NCBI RefSeq assembly: GCF_039539965.1
Contig: NZ_BAABED010000001.1
Span: 2,480,001-2,544,000, forward strand
Direction of reading: 5' to 3'
Length of the DNA: 64,000 nucleotides
From: Arthrobacter methylotrophus
Lineage (GTDB): Bacteria; Actinomycetota; Actinomycetes; Actinomycetales; Micrococcaceae
The translations under genes were made by a program, and so were the position numbers. The notes beneath the pieces are model-generated. The model was not told the origin of the DNA. It worked only from the letters and a program-made list of their open reading frames with translations, and did not search any database. Positions 15,685 through 24,018 of this stretch are shown here, one piece after another (the stretch's first letter is position 1; each line of letters starts with the position of its first letter).

Positions 15685-15815
15685 CCCCAACTCGACAACA
15701 CCTCCGGCGGATACAGGCTGCCCCTACTCCCGCAAACCTTAGTGCCGGATTTTTCACTTTTCGCACACCACCCCAAAGGGCTCGGAAGCAGGACTCCGGG
15801 GCATTCTTCGTGAAG

Positions 15816-15849
15816 CAGATACGGCTCCAGTACGCCGGGGCCGTATCTG
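15816..15849. repeat. 9-bp perfect inverted repeat
   Basis: CAGATACGG at 15816-15824 pairs perfectly with CCGTATCTG at 15841-15849 around a 16-base loop. It lies about 80 bases upstream of the tRNA-like sequence in gene-poor DNA. It could be a terminator for a lost gene or a recombinase arm site. Confidence 0.4.
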
Positions 15850-15930
15850 GAGCGCGGTGCCGGAGGCAACCTCACCGAATCCGGAACCGCAGGGTGAGGA
15901 TTCATCGCCCGCCCCGGCGGAGGCCGGTTG

Positions 15931-16006
15931 AATCCGCAGAGCTGCGGACAGGGCAGGGGACTTTTGGTCCTCGGCTCGTGGGTTCGAACCCCGCCGGATG
16001 CACCAT
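15931..16006 (+). tRNA. tRNA-like sequence, apparent anticodon UUU (Lys), degenerate D-arm
   Basis: The 3' half is a good tRNA: anticodon stem GGGGA/TCCTC with loop CTTTTGG, T-stem GTGGG/CCCGC around TTCGAAC, acceptor strand CGGATGC, discriminator A and encoded CCA. The 5' acceptor strand GAATCCG pairs at six of seven positions, with one A-G mismatch. The D-arm does not form a normal stem (GAGC opposite GGGC). The anticodon reads UUU with G at position 37, unusual for Lys. It is probably a decayed tRNA or a tRNA-derived attachment-site remnant rather than a functional gene. Confidence 0.5.
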
Positions 16007-16020
16007 TGCCAGGGCAACAG

Positions 16021-16332
16021 TCATTCTCTCCTGACCGGGGACCGCGAGGCGCTCGCGGCCTTGAGCTCCCCTTCGAGGCGCCGGTTGTCGGCCTCCAGGA
16101 GCAGGACCATCCGGATGCCCGCGAGGTTCAATCCCAAGTCCAGAAGCTCGCCGATCCGCCGCAAAGTCACCAGATCGTCCTCGCTGTACTGGCGGGTCCC
16201 ACCCAGGGTCCTGCCCGGTTCCAGCAGGCCCCTGCGTTCATACAGGCGCAGGTTCTGCTGCCCTGTCCCCACCAGTTCGGCCGCAACGGAAATCGCGTAT
16301 ACACCCCTCCCCCGGTCCTCGGCCTGGCCCAT
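16021..16332 (-). CDS. hspR: MerR-family regulator, HspR-like
   Basis: A 103-residue regulator with a MerR-type winged helix: VYAISVAAELVGTGQQNLRL, then YERRGLLEPGR and TRQYSEDDLVTLRRIGELL, and a short coiled-coil tail. The opening matches HspR repressors, which control Hsp70/Hsp20 operons, and the gene is divergent from hsp20. GGAGGA precedes the ATG by about six bases. The canonical HspR operator (CTTGAGT-N7-ACTCAAG) was not seen between the genes, so its site may differ. The symbol is given on similarity and context; it could be a paralogue dedicated to this locus. Confidence 0.8.
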   Translation of the reverse strand: MGQAEDRGRGVYAISVAAELVGTGQQNLRLYERRGLLEPGRTLGGTRQYSEDDLVTLRRIGELLDLGLNLAGIRMVLLLEADNRRLEGELKAASASRSPVRRE

Positions 16333-16362
16333 CGGATTCCTCCAAATCTTCCAAAATCAGGC

Positions 16363-16391
16363 TTGCCCTGCCCCCTTTGCAGTGCTATAAG
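16363..16391 (+). promoter_or_regulatory. Candidate promoter of hsp20
   Basis: TTGCCC (16363-16368) and TATAAG (16386-16391) are separated by 17 bases and lie 72 bases before the hsp20 start. Around the -10 region CTATA and TATAG form a loose inverted repeat that could be the regulator's site. Confidence 0.5.
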
Positions 16392-16463
16392 AAATATATA
16401 CCAGCCACTATAGATCGGCTGGGTTGTCAACAAAAAGCTGCGATCTGCAAGGAGTGACACACC

Positions 16464-16889
16464 ATGCTGATGCGAACGGATCCGTTCCGTGAATTCGACC
16501 GACTGGCAGAACAAGTGCTCGGCACCACGGCAAGGCCGGCGGCCATGCCGATGGACGCCTGGCGGGAAGGCGAGGACTTCGTGGTCGCCTTCGACCTCCC
16601 CGGAGTCACCGTCGACTCGGTGGACATCGACGTCGAACGCAACGTGCTGACCGTCAAGGCCGAGCGCCCGGACCCCGTGGGCGAGGGCACGGAAATGATT
16701 GCCTCCGAACGCCCCCGCGGCGTCTTCAGCCGCCAGCTCATCCTCGGGGATGCGCTGGACACGAACGGCGTCAAGGCAAGCTACGACGCCGGAGTCCTGA
16801 CCCTGCGGATCCCCGTGGCGGAGAAAGCAAAGCCGCGCCGCATCGAAATTGAAACCGCCGGAAAACAGCGCCAGGAAATCAGCGCCTGA
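16464..16889 (+). CDS. Hsp20 family small heat shock protein
   Basis: A 141-residue alpha-crystallin-type chaperone that holds unfolding proteins for refolding by DnaK. The alpha-crystallin domain runs from about residue 35 ([19 protein letters not shown], then [10 protein letters not shown]) to the conserved end [14 protein letters not shown], followed by a short polar tail with the [11 protein letters not shown] segment. AAGGAG lies ten bases before the ATG. Divergent from the HspR-like gene and followed by a J-domain gene, forming a small stress-response island. Confidence 0.93.
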   Translation: MLMRTDPFREFDRLAEQVLGTTARPAAMPMDAWREGEDFVVAFDLPGVTVDSVDIDVERNVLTVKAERPDPVGEGTEMIASERPRGVFSRQLILGDALDTNGVKASYDAGVLTLRIPVAEKAKPRRIEIETAGKQRQEISA

Positions 16890-17086
16890 CCATCGGCGCG
16901 GCCTCCCGGACCGGGAGCACCTCAGCGGCCCATGATGCGAAGAGGGCGGTCGAGTTCACAGACCACGCCACAGCGCAGCCAGCGCAAGGATGATGAGGCC
17001 CCGAGGATGACTCCCGCAACGATGGTCCCCGGTTGAACGGACCGGGGACCATCCCCGTCCCCCGCCCAAGAGAACACAGCACGGCC

Positions 17087-17536
17087 ATGACGAAGAGCAA
17101 CGGCCCCGATCCTTACGACATCCTGCATATCACCACCACCGCCACGGCGCGTGAGGTGGCCCACGCTTACCGCACGCTCATCCGCGGCCGGCACCCGGAC
17201 ACCCGGCCGGCCCGCGAACACCACGCCGGCCCCGGCCCATCGGCGCCGGAGCTGCAGGAAGAGCTCCAGGAGCTCCAGGACATCATGGCCGCCTACGCCA
17301 TCCTCGGCAACCCGGAAAAGCGGGCGGCCTACGACCGGGAGCACTCGCGTCCGGCCGCACGCTCCAAGTCCCAGCGGCCGGACGACATCCCCACCCTGAC
17401 ACCAGGGCAGCTGCTTCCCGCCGCCTCGCTGCTGATCGGACCGGTCATCTGGGAGCCGCCCGGCGGACGGTCCCCTGGAATGCCGAACTGGCAAGGGTCA
17501 TATCCTCCAACCCGCTACACGCTGATCCGCCGCTGA
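17087..17536 (+). CDS. J-domain (DnaJ-like) protein
   Basis: A 149-residue protein whose N-terminus is a J-domain: DPYDILHITTTATAREVAHAYR, the invariant HPD at residues 36-38 (GRHPDTRP), and AYAILGNPEKRAAYDREH at the end of helix IV. The loop between the HPD and helix III is long and Gln/Glu-rich (ELQEELQELQ). No zinc or substrate-binding domains follow; the last 50 residues are proline-rich and unrecognised. J-domain proteins stimulate DnaK ATPase, so together with Hsp20 it would hand substrates to Hsp70. I chose ATG 17087 over an upstream in-frame start because the J-domain begins just after it. Confidence 0.83.
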   Translation: MTKSNGPDPYDILHITTTATAREVAHAYRTLIRGRHPDTRPAREHHAGPGPSAPELQEELQELQDIMAAYAILGNPEKRAAYDREHSRPAARSKSQRPDDIPTLTPGQLLPAASLLIGPVIWEPPGGRSPGMPNWQGSYPPTRYTLIRR

Positions 17537-17568
17537 GAGCCTAAATCACGCAATCGCAAGGAGCCTCC

Positions 17569-17943
17569 ATGAGTGCCTGGCGCCCGTACGACAGCCAATT
17601 GATGCCCGCGTTCTACGAACGCTTCGAAAAACGATGGGGCAAAGGAACAGCGCCGTTCCTGGACCCCGAAACCCACGAACAACCCATGCCCCGGGCCCAA
17701 TGGATCAACGCCGACACCGGCGCCGCCCTGGCGGTCGTGCCCATCTGGACCGAGGACCCCCAGCACCGCTCGTTCGGGGTCTTCTACCTGCCCCCGGCCG
17801 GCGACATCTGGGTCCTGCGGCCCGGGTACACGAACTACCTCGAAACCGACCTCAGGAATGCAGAGCAAGCCACCCTGCGCAACGACGCATTCCGAAAAGC
17901 CGTCGCTCACGCCAAAGAATTCATCTACGGAACCCAGCCCTGA
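17569..17943 (+). CDS. Conserved-looking hypothetical protein
   Basis: A 124-residue soluble protein with a good ribosome site (AAGGAG, six bases before ATG). It is rich in aromatic residues (WRPYDSQLMPAFYERFEKRW, SFGVFYLPPAGDIWVLRPGY). I recognise no family. It lies 33 bases after the J-domain gene on the same strand, so it may belong to the heat-shock group. No signal peptide or membrane segment. Confidence 0.6.
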   Translation: MSAWRPYDSQLMPAFYERFEKRWGKGTAPFLDPETHEQPMPRAQWINADTGAALAVVPIWTEDPQHRSFGVFYLPPAGDIWVLRPGYTNYLETDLRNAEQATLRNDAFRKAVAHAKEFIYGTQP

Positions 17944-18053
17944 ACACCGGGCCCGGACCAGCCGGACAACTCAGCAAGCCGGGCACGACCCATCCTCCGG
18001 ATCCACCGCGGATCCGACCCGTTCCCGCCATGGTCCGCGGCCCCGATAGACAA

Positions 18054-18084
18054 TACCGGACTACAAAACCCATTACCGGACTAC
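18054..18084. repeat. Two 11-bp direct repeats exactly 20 bp apart
   Basis: TACCGGACTAC occurs at 18054-18064 and 18074-18084, immediately before the ATG at 18088. A 20-bp period is two helical turns, typical of sites bound by regulators on one face of DNA. No ribosome site lies between the second repeat and the ATG. Confidence 0.5.
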
Positions 18085-18087
18085 GCC

Positions 18088-18363
18088 ATGACCTCTCTAC
18101 AGATTAGCCAGTTCCTCCAGGACAGCATCATCAAAGATGACACGAACGATCCAGGACTCGACGCCGACGCGTTCTACGGGCTCTACGTGAGCTGGTGCTC
18201 GCTGAACCGCAAAGTCCCCCTCCCCGACCATGCCTTCCGTACCGCACTGCGCCTCGCGGGCCTTCGTACGGAAAAGAACGGGAAGGGCAAGAAGGGAGTC
18301 TTCCAAGGCCTGCGAATGACGGGACCAGCCGCTGTGGACTACATCCTTAACAGCAGCGACTAA
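18088..18363 (+). CDS. Small hypothetical protein, possibly winged-helix
   Basis: A 91-residue basic protein. The segment FYGLYVSWCSLNRKVPLPDHAF followed by RTALRLAGL recalls the C-terminal winged-helix part of phage/plasmid primases, where a WC-x-x-N/D...F pattern recurs, but the match is short. A lysine-rich loop (KNGKGKKG) follows. It may be a DNA-binding remnant of a mobile element or an independent small regulator acting on the direct repeats in front of it. No ribosome site is clear, so translation may be leaderless. Confidence 0.5.
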   Translation: MTSLQISQFLQDSIIKDDTNDPGLDADAFYGLYVSWCSLNRKVPLPDHAFRTALRLAGLRTEKNGKGKKGVFQGLRMTGPAAVDYILNSSD

Positions 18364-18469
18364 ACCCTGGCGTAGCTACCGCCGCGGCCATCTTCCTGGC
18401 GGATTCCGAGCTCGAAACAGCCTACCGGCTCGCGGGGCCGTCTACGCCTTGGGAGGAAACGCGCCCGTC

Positions 18470-20224
18470 CTAGGGCGCTCCGTCGTCTTCATAGTGTGTG
18501 GCGTTTGCGAGGTCGCGTCCGGCGATGTAGCCGAAGGTAAGGGCGGGGCCAAGATTGATTCCGCCAGCGGGGTAGTGCCCACCCATCACTGAGGCTTGGT
18601 CATTGCCTGCGGCGTAGAGGCCGCTGATCGGGTGGCCGTCGGTATTTAGAACCCGGGCTCGTGAATCGGCCGCAAGTCCAGCAAAGGTACCGAAGGATCC
18701 GGGGACAATTTTTACTGCGTAGAACGGCCCCTTTTCCAGGGCGCACAGTGAGGGATTGGGCGTGTGGGTAGGGTCGCCGCCGTACCTGTTGAACTCAGTG
18801 CTGCCGCGGTTGAAGCCGGGGTCGATGCCCTTGCGTGCATTGTCATTGAACTCTGCGACCGTCGCGGCAAGTCCCTGTGGGTCGATGCCGCAGGCTGCGG
18901 CCAATTCTTCGAGGGTGTTGCCCTTCTTGAGGTAGCCGGACCGCAAGTACGGGAAGAGCGGCACGGGCAGCGGTTTGGCCATGCCCAGCGGGAATTTCCG
19001 CACGAACGCGGCATCGGCGATTTGCCAGGCTTCGACAGGTTCGCCCTCAGGGGTGGCAGCTAGAAGACCTTCGACGTAGTCGTAGTAGCCATTGGCCTCG
19101 TTGACAAAGCGCTTTCCGTCCCGGCGGACCCCGATGCTGCCGGGCTTGGCACGGTCCATGATGTGCGGGAAGGTTCCGGTGCGTCCGTTCCGGTAAGGGA
19201 CCAGGGAGACCGGGCACCATGCGGCCGGGGATGCCACATCGGTCTCGAAGCGGGCACCCACGGCCTGCGCCATGGCGATGCCGTCGCCCGTTGTCTCCTT
19301 TGGGGCCAGCGTCCAGTGTTCCCGGCCGGTGGGCGTCTTGGGGAACAGCTCCTTCCGGCGGGAGACGTCGTGGGGGAACCCGCCAGCCGCCAGGACGACG
19401 CCGCGGGAGGCGTTGATCTGCAGTTCGCCTTCCAGAGAACTCACGACGGCGCCCCTCACCTTCCCGGCCCCGTCGGTCAGCAGGTGCTTGGCCGGTGTGG
19501 AGACGAGGATCTGCACGCCCAGGTCATCGGCGGACTTCAGCAGCCTGCCAGTCAGCGCGGTCCCGTTGACCAGCTGCATGTTGCGGCGGTGCGTGAGGAG
19601 GTCCAGGAGGTGAAAGCCCACCCGCCAGCCTGCATGGAAGATGCCCCGGATGTTTCCCTGGGAGGCGGAAAGGAACTTTGTCAGGTCCGGACCGGCCATG
19701 ATGCCCATGCCCAGGAATGAGGTTTCGTAAAGCTGGTGGCGCATCTTGGCACGCAGTTCGGGCTTGATCCGGCGGGCGTTCAGCGGCTTTGGTCCTACCG
19801 AGCGGTGCCCTGTGCCCGCACCAGGAGTGCCGCCGTAGATGTCCTTGATCTTGGCCCCCGGAACAAACTGGAGGCTGGTTTTGTCCTGGAAGAAGCCCAC
19901 CATGTGAGGCACCGCTTCGAGGAACGCTTCCACTCTGTCTTCCTGGTAGTTCCTGCCGAGGCGGTGGCGCAGGTAGGTGCGGAACAATTCGCGGTCCTCG
20001 TTGACGCCGTCGGCTTTGGCCAGCGGGTTGCCGGGGGTCCATGCCCAGCCGCCGGACCAGGAGGTGGCACCCCCACAGACTTCTGCTTTTTCAACAACCA
20101 CTACCTTCAGTCCGTGGTATGCAGCGGTCACGGCGGAGGATAAACCGCCCGCCCCGGAGCCGACCACCAAGACATCGCAGTCCAGGCTCGGGAGGACAGG
20201 TGAAGGACTTTCTGGTGCAGTCAT
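18470..20224 (-). CDS. FAD-dependent oxidoreductase of the fumarate reductase / 3-ketosteroid dehydrogenase type
   Basis: A 584-residue flavoprotein. The Rossmann dinucleotide site DVLVVGSGAGGLSSAVTAA near the N-terminus, the VVEKAEVCGGATSWSGG flavin-binding loop and the C-terminal GLYAAGNDQASVMGGHYPAGG segment are typical of the FAD_binding_2 family with 3-ketosteroid delta-1-dehydrogenases and fumarate reductases. It probably adds or removes a ring double bond. I chose the ATG at 20224, which brings the FAD site near residue 17; an upstream in-frame start exists at 20296. It is the last gene of the hydroaromatic-type operon and follows the aldo/keto reductase gene by 13 bases. Confidence 0.87.
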   Translation of the reverse strand: MTAPESPSPVLPSLDCDVLVVGSGAGGLSSAVTAAYHGLKVVVVEKAEVCGGATSWSGGWAWTPGNPLAKADGVNEDRELFRTYLRHRLGRNYQEDRVEAFLEAVPHMVGFFQDKTSLQFVPGAKIKDIYGGTPGAGTGHRSVGPKPLNARRIKPELRAKMRHQLYETSFLGMGIMAGPDLTKFLSASQGNIRGIFHAGWRVGFHLLDLLTHRRNMQLVNGTALTGRLLKSADDLGVQILVSTPAKHLLTDGAGKVRGAVVSSLEGELQINASRGVVLAAGGFPHDVSRRKELFPKTPTGREHWTLAPKETTGDGIAMAQAVGARFETDVASPAAWCPVSLVPYRNGRTGTFPHIMDRAKPGSIGVRRDGKRFVNEANGYYDYVEGLLAATPEGEPVEAWQIADAAFVRKFPLGMAKPLPVPLFPYLRSGYLKKGNTLEELAAACGIDPQGLAATVAEFNDNARKGIDPGFNRGSTEFNRYGGDPTHTPNPSLCALEKGPFYAVKIVPGSFGTFAGLAADSRARVLNTDGHPISGLYAAGNDQASVMGGHYPAGGINLGPALTFGYIAGRDLANATHYEDDGAP

Positions 20225-20237
20225 TTTCGGTGCTTTC

Positions 20238-21077
20238 TCAGTGGAAGTAGGTGTCGGAGTCCAGGCGTGGCGGTGCGCCGGTTTCGAGTGCATCAATTGC
20301 AGACATCTGCTGCTGGGTCAGGGCGAAACTGAAGACGTCCAGGTTCTCCCGTTGGCGATGGCTGTCCGCAGACTTGGGCACAGCCACACGGCCGTGCTGG
20401 ACATGCCAGCGCAGGGCGATCTGGGCCCCGGTCTTGCCCAGTTCCCTGGCCGGACTGCTGACCGCCGGATGGTTGAGGAAGCCGCCGTTGCGGCCGAGCG
20501 GGCTATAGGCACCGGTCAAGATCCCGTGCCCGCGGTGGTAAGCAAGCTGCCCTGCTTGGCCGTGCTCGGGATCGAGCTGTATCTGGTTCAGTGGGACGGC
20601 CAGGCCGGCGTCCTGGACAAGGCGCAGGTGCGCCGGCTTGAAGTTCGAGACACCCCATGCCCTGATGGAGCCGTTGTCAACGAGGTCCTGTAGTCCTTCA
20701 CAGGCTTCGACGAACCGGCCTTGCTGCGGGTTGGGCCAGTGGACCAGGAACAGATCCAAGTGGTCGGTTCCGAGCCGCTTCACCGCTTCGCCGAAGGCAT
20801 CGCGCACTCCGCTGCGGCTGTGCCAACGGGTATTGAACTTGGTGGTGAGGAACAGGTCCGCGCGGTCGATCCCGCTGCGGCGGATGCCTTCCCGCACCGC
20901 GGCTTCGTTGCGGTAGTTCTCGGCTGTGTCGATGTGCCTGTAGCCATTGTTGATGGCCTGGACCACCGCCGCTGTGGCGTCCTCATCCATGAGGGGCCAG
21001 GTTCCCAAGCCAATGAGCGGAATGCGCACCCCTGGAGTGACTTCTGCCGTGCCGATCTCGTCTGTGATGCCGCTCAT
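20238..21077 (-). CDS. Aldo/keto reductase
   Basis: A 279-residue NADP(H)-dependent reductase. The catalytic tetrad is present: Asp in HIDTAENY with its Tyr, Lys in LTTKFN and His in FLVHWPNP. GVSNFKPAHL and the NADP-binding VPKSADSHRQRENLDVF near the C-terminus are standard. The start at 21077 overlaps the previous stop as ATGA. It would reduce a carbonyl or oxidise an alcohol of the pathway substrate. Class is certain, substrate unknown. Confidence 0.9.
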   Translation of the reverse strand: MSGITDEIGTAEVTPGVRIPLIGLGTWPLMDEDATAAVVQAINNGYRHIDTAENYRNEAAVREGIRRSGIDRADLFLTTKFNTRWHSRSGVRDAFGEAVKRLGTDHLDLFLVHWPNPQQGRFVEACEGLQDLVDNGSIRAWGVSNFKPAHLRLVQDAGLAVPLNQIQLDPEHGQAGQLAYHRGHGILTGAYSPLGRNGGFLNHPAVSSPARELGKTGAQIALRWHVQHGRVAVPKSADSHRQRENLDVFSFALTQQQMSAIDALETGAPPRLDSDTYFH

Positions 21078-21943
21078 CTGGTTTCCGTCCCCTGGGGATT
21101 TGCTGTGGCCTGGACAGTTCCGGCCGTTGCCAGCACGCCGTCCACGCCGGACTTGAGCAGGCGCGCCCACCCCAGCTCGCCGAGTTCAGCCACCCGCCGT
21201 TCCGACGGCGCCTCCGCGCTGACAGGAAGCCCGTCCGGTAGAGCGGCCACCGCATCCGCAAGCCTGAAAACGCCCTCTCCGGGAACTCCCCGCTCAGACC
21301 GCGACTCGACGACGAGCGCCTCGCGGGTGACTGGCCGTTCCGCCGGGCCGTCGCACAGCTGCAGGAGCGGCACGAGTCCCGCGTTGGCGCGCAGCTCCTC
21401 CCACTGGGCGGCTGCACCCGAACCGTTGTAGCGGTTGAAATGCAGGGTATCCACCACGATCCGGCAGCCGGCCTGGCGGGCGATATCTGCGGTCTGGGCG
21501 ATCGAGGCGACGGGCTGGTAGGAGATCGCTTCAAGGGTGGGAGTGATTCCGAAGCCGCGCCCGTCCTCGGTCATCCGGGCCAACGTGCGGACCAACCGGG
21601 CGCTGTCCGGATCAGCTCCTGCGACTGTGAGGGAACTTGCCCCCAGTGCCTGGCCCGCCTCCATCATGCGCAGCCATGCTTCGCGCTGGTCGCTGCCGTC
21701 CAGCAGCAGGAATTCGATATCCCGCACGGTGACGCCGGTGTCCCGCATTCGGAGAAGGGTTTCGCGCAGCATCGGTGTCCCTGGCTGGAGGTCGTAAGGC
21801 CGTTCCGTTACCGTCACCGGGCGCACGCGGACGCCGATGAAATCAAAGCCTGCCTGGGCTGCGACCCCCACCAGTTCAGGCGGCGCGGTGTTCAACAGGG
21901 ACAACTGGGCAAGGCCGACAGGCCTGCGCGCGTTTCCGGTCAT
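21074..21943 (-). CDS. Sugar phosphate isomerase/epimerase family TIM-barrel protein
   Basis: A 289-residue protein of the xylose-isomerase-like TIM-barrel superfamily (AP endonuclease family 2). Candidate metal ligands are Glu in TPTLEAIS, Asp/His in VVDTLHFNR and acids in QLCDGPAE and GVPGEGVF. The same fold includes AsbF/QuiC-type 3-dehydroshikimate dehydratases, an attractive role in an operon with a shikimate dehydrogenase and ShiA-like transporter. Sugar isomerases and inosose dehydratases are equally possible by fold. Overlaps both neighbours by four bases. Confidence 0.8.
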   Translation of the reverse strand: MTGNARRPVGLAQLSLLNTAPPELVGVAAQAGFDFIGVRVRPVTVTERPYDLQPGTPMLRETLLRMRDTGVTVRDIEFLLLDGSDQREAWLRMMEAGQALGASSLTVAGADPDSARLVRTLARMTEDGRGFGITPTLEAISYQPVASIAQTADIARQAGCRIVVDTLHFNRYNGSGAAAQWEELRANAGLVPLLQLCDGPAERPVTREALVVESRSERGVPGEGVFRLADAVAALPDGLPVSAEAPSERRVAELGELGWARLLKSGVDGVLATAGTVQATANPQGTETR

Positions 21944-24009
21944 GACTGTGCTCCGTTCAGGCTCAGCTCGTTGTTTGGAGTGGCGGCGCCCATCAGGAGA
22001 GAGGCGATCCGCTGGGCTGCGTCGTAACCGCTCTTGACGGCGTTGGAGGCAATGGCAGGGGTCTGGTCCACCACGGTTCCGGCAAGGGTCACCGGCGCTC
22101 CAGTCTGGCGGCTCAGCTCAGCGTCGCGAATCTTCGCAGGGATGGAGCCGTCCAGCGGAACCACGGAGCGTGAGACCAGAAGCGGTCCCGGCGCGTCCAG
22201 CCACTCTCCTCCAGGGGCAAGGCCCGGACTACTGATCCGGACCCGGCCGCCGTCGTATTCCTCGATGGTTGATTCGAGGCGGATTCGCACTCGGGGGTTG
22301 GCCTCGAGCCGGGGCACGGCCAGAATTTTGGCGCGGCGGCCGGACTCGGGGGCAATCCCCTCCTGCGGCCCGATGAGCAGGACGGCAGTCCCCCGGTCAG
22401 CAAGCGTGTCAGCAACGCTCATGGCAACGGAGTCGGCCCCCCAGATTGTCACGGCCTCAGGCGCGACGGCGCGGTCTCGCAAATCGACGTTGAGCACTTC
22501 CGGATGATTGGCGAGCCATTCGCGCACATCGACGACGTTCGCGGAGTTTGCCCCACGAAAGGGGACGTCGGGCCGGAGGCCTCCTGTTGCGAGCACGACG
22601 GCGTCTGCCGCAGTGTCGCGGACCAGGCTGTCGAGGTGCTCAGTGTCCACGTGCGAACCCAGCTGGACGTCAATGCCAAGCCGTGTGTTCTCCCCGGCGG
22701 ACCATTCGGCGAAGCGGTGGAAGTCCGGGGTGGACTTCATCCGCTCGGCGAAGCCGAACTGACCGCCGGCGCGGGCGCCGTCGTCGATCACTGTCACTTT
22801 AGCCCCTGCTTCGGCAAGTTCCCGGGCGGCGGTGAGGCCGGCGGGGCCGGCACCCACCACCACCACGCGGGCACCATCACGGACGGCTGGTGTCGGGACC
22901 GGGACCCGGGAGCGGCCGACCGCGGGGTTGACGGTGCAGGTGACTTGGCCGAGTCCGAGGTTGTCGATACAGACGTTGCAGGCGATGCAGGGGCGGTAGC
23001 TCTCATCACGGAGGACTCCGCCCACAAAAGCAGGATCGGCGTGGATGGCCCGGGCGAGGCTGACGAAGTCGCAGGTCCCCTGGCTGAGGACCTCCTCGAT
23101 GATTTCCGGTGAGTTCAGCCGGCCGGCCATCCCCAGCGGAAGCCCGAACTGGCGGTAGGCCTTGGCATAGTCAGCAAGGATGCCGGGCTTCCATTCGCCA
23201 GACTGCACAATCCATTCGCCGGCCTCGTAGCTGCCGGCGGAAATGTCCAGGAAGTCCAGCTGGTCCAGGCTGGCTTTGGCGATGATGGCCACCTGTTGCT
23301 CGGCGGTGATGCCGTCCGCGGGGCCCTCCACTACGGAGACGCGCATACCCACGATGGTGTCCGGGACGGCAGCCCGGACAGCGTCGATGACCAGGTTCAT
23401 GAAATGCTCCGGTGCAGCGAACTCGTCGGTGCGGTGGTTGGAGATGGGTGACATGAACTGGTGGATCAGGTAGCCGTGGGCGCCGTGGATGTTGATGACA
23501 TCGAACCCCGCCTTCACCGCGCGGCGGGCGGCCTGGGCGTAGGCCTCCACCAGCTCGTAGCACTCCTCGACGGTGAGTTCACGAGGAACCTCGCCGCCGG
23601 CCACTTCGCACGCCACGGGTGACGGCGCCAGGTTTTTGTACCCGGAGACCGCAGACTGCGCGGTTCGCCCGCCGTGGTTAATTTCGACGGCGGCCAACGC
23701 GCCTTCGGCGTGCAAGGCGTCCGTGAGCCTGCGCAGGCCCGCGATCATGGCATCGCTGTGCAGGCCCAACTGATGGCTCCGGCCCTTGCCGTCCGCCCGG
23801 ACGTAGGTGGCTTCTGTGGTGACCATGCCCAGGCCCGCTTTTGCGCGGGTGACCAGGTAGTCGACGTACTGCTCGGTGATGCGACCGTCCGTGGTGCCGT
23901 AGTTACGTTCCATGGGGGCTGAGGCGAGCCGGTTGCGAAGGGTCTTCGGTGTGCGGCCGTTACGGCCCAGCGTCAGTGGTCGGGCGGCGTAGCGCGGGTT
24001 CTCTTCCAT
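21940..24009 (-). CDS. NADH:flavin oxidoreductase with C-terminal FAD/NAD(P) domain (2,4-dienoyl-CoA reductase / OYE type)
   Basis: A 689-residue three-part flavoprotein. Residues about 8-350 form an old-yellow-enzyme TIM barrel (NRLASAPMERNYG, VEINHGGRTAQ, NIHGAHGYLIHQF). A cysteine cluster CIACNVCIDNLGLGQVTC should carry a 4Fe-4S centre. The C-terminal half has an FAD site (VVVVGAGPAGLTAAREL) and an NAD(P) domain. This architecture is that of 2,4-dienoyl-CoA reductase, trimethylamine dehydrogenase and related enoate reductases. AAGGAA lies before the ATG. In this operon it could reduce or oxidise an unsaturated ring acid. Confidence 0.92.
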   Translation of the reverse strand: MEENPRYAARPLTLGRNGRTPKTLRNRLASAPMERNYGTTDGRITEQYVDYLVTRAKAGLGMVTTEATYVRADGKGRSHQLGLHSDAMIAGLRRLTDALHAEGALAAVEINHGGRTAQSAVSGYKNLAPSPVACEVAGGEVPRELTVEECYELVEAYAQAARRAVKAGFDVINIHGAHGYLIHQFMSPISNHRTDEFAAPEHFMNLVIDAVRAAVPDTIVGMRVSVVEGPADGITAEQQVAIIAKASLDQLDFLDISAGSYEAGEWIVQSGEWKPGILADYAKAYRQFGLPLGMAGRLNSPEIIEEVLSQGTCDFVSLARAIHADPAFVGGVLRDESYRPCIACNVCIDNLGLGQVTCTVNPAVGRSRVPVPTPAVRDGARVVVVGAGPAGLTAARELAEAGAKVTVIDDGARAGGQFGFAERMKSTPDFHRFAEWSAGENTRLGIDVQLGSHVDTEHLDSLVRDTAADAVVLATGGLRPDVPFRGANSANVVDVREWLANHPEVLNVDLRDRAVAPEAVTIWGADSVAMSVADTLADRGTAVLLIGPQEGIAPESGRRAKILAVPRLEANPRVRIRLESTIEEYDGGRVRISSPGLAPGGEWLDAPGPLLVSRSVVPLDGSIPAKIRDAELSRQTGAPVTLAGTVVDQTPAIASNAVKSGYDAAQRIASLLMGAATPNNELSLNGAQS

Positions 24010-24018
24010 TGCTGTTCC

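Noticed and set aside
16333..16463. Canonical HAIR operator (CTTGAGT-N7-ACTCAAG) for HspR
   Set aside because: The sequence is absent; only a loose CTATA/TATAG pair is visible.
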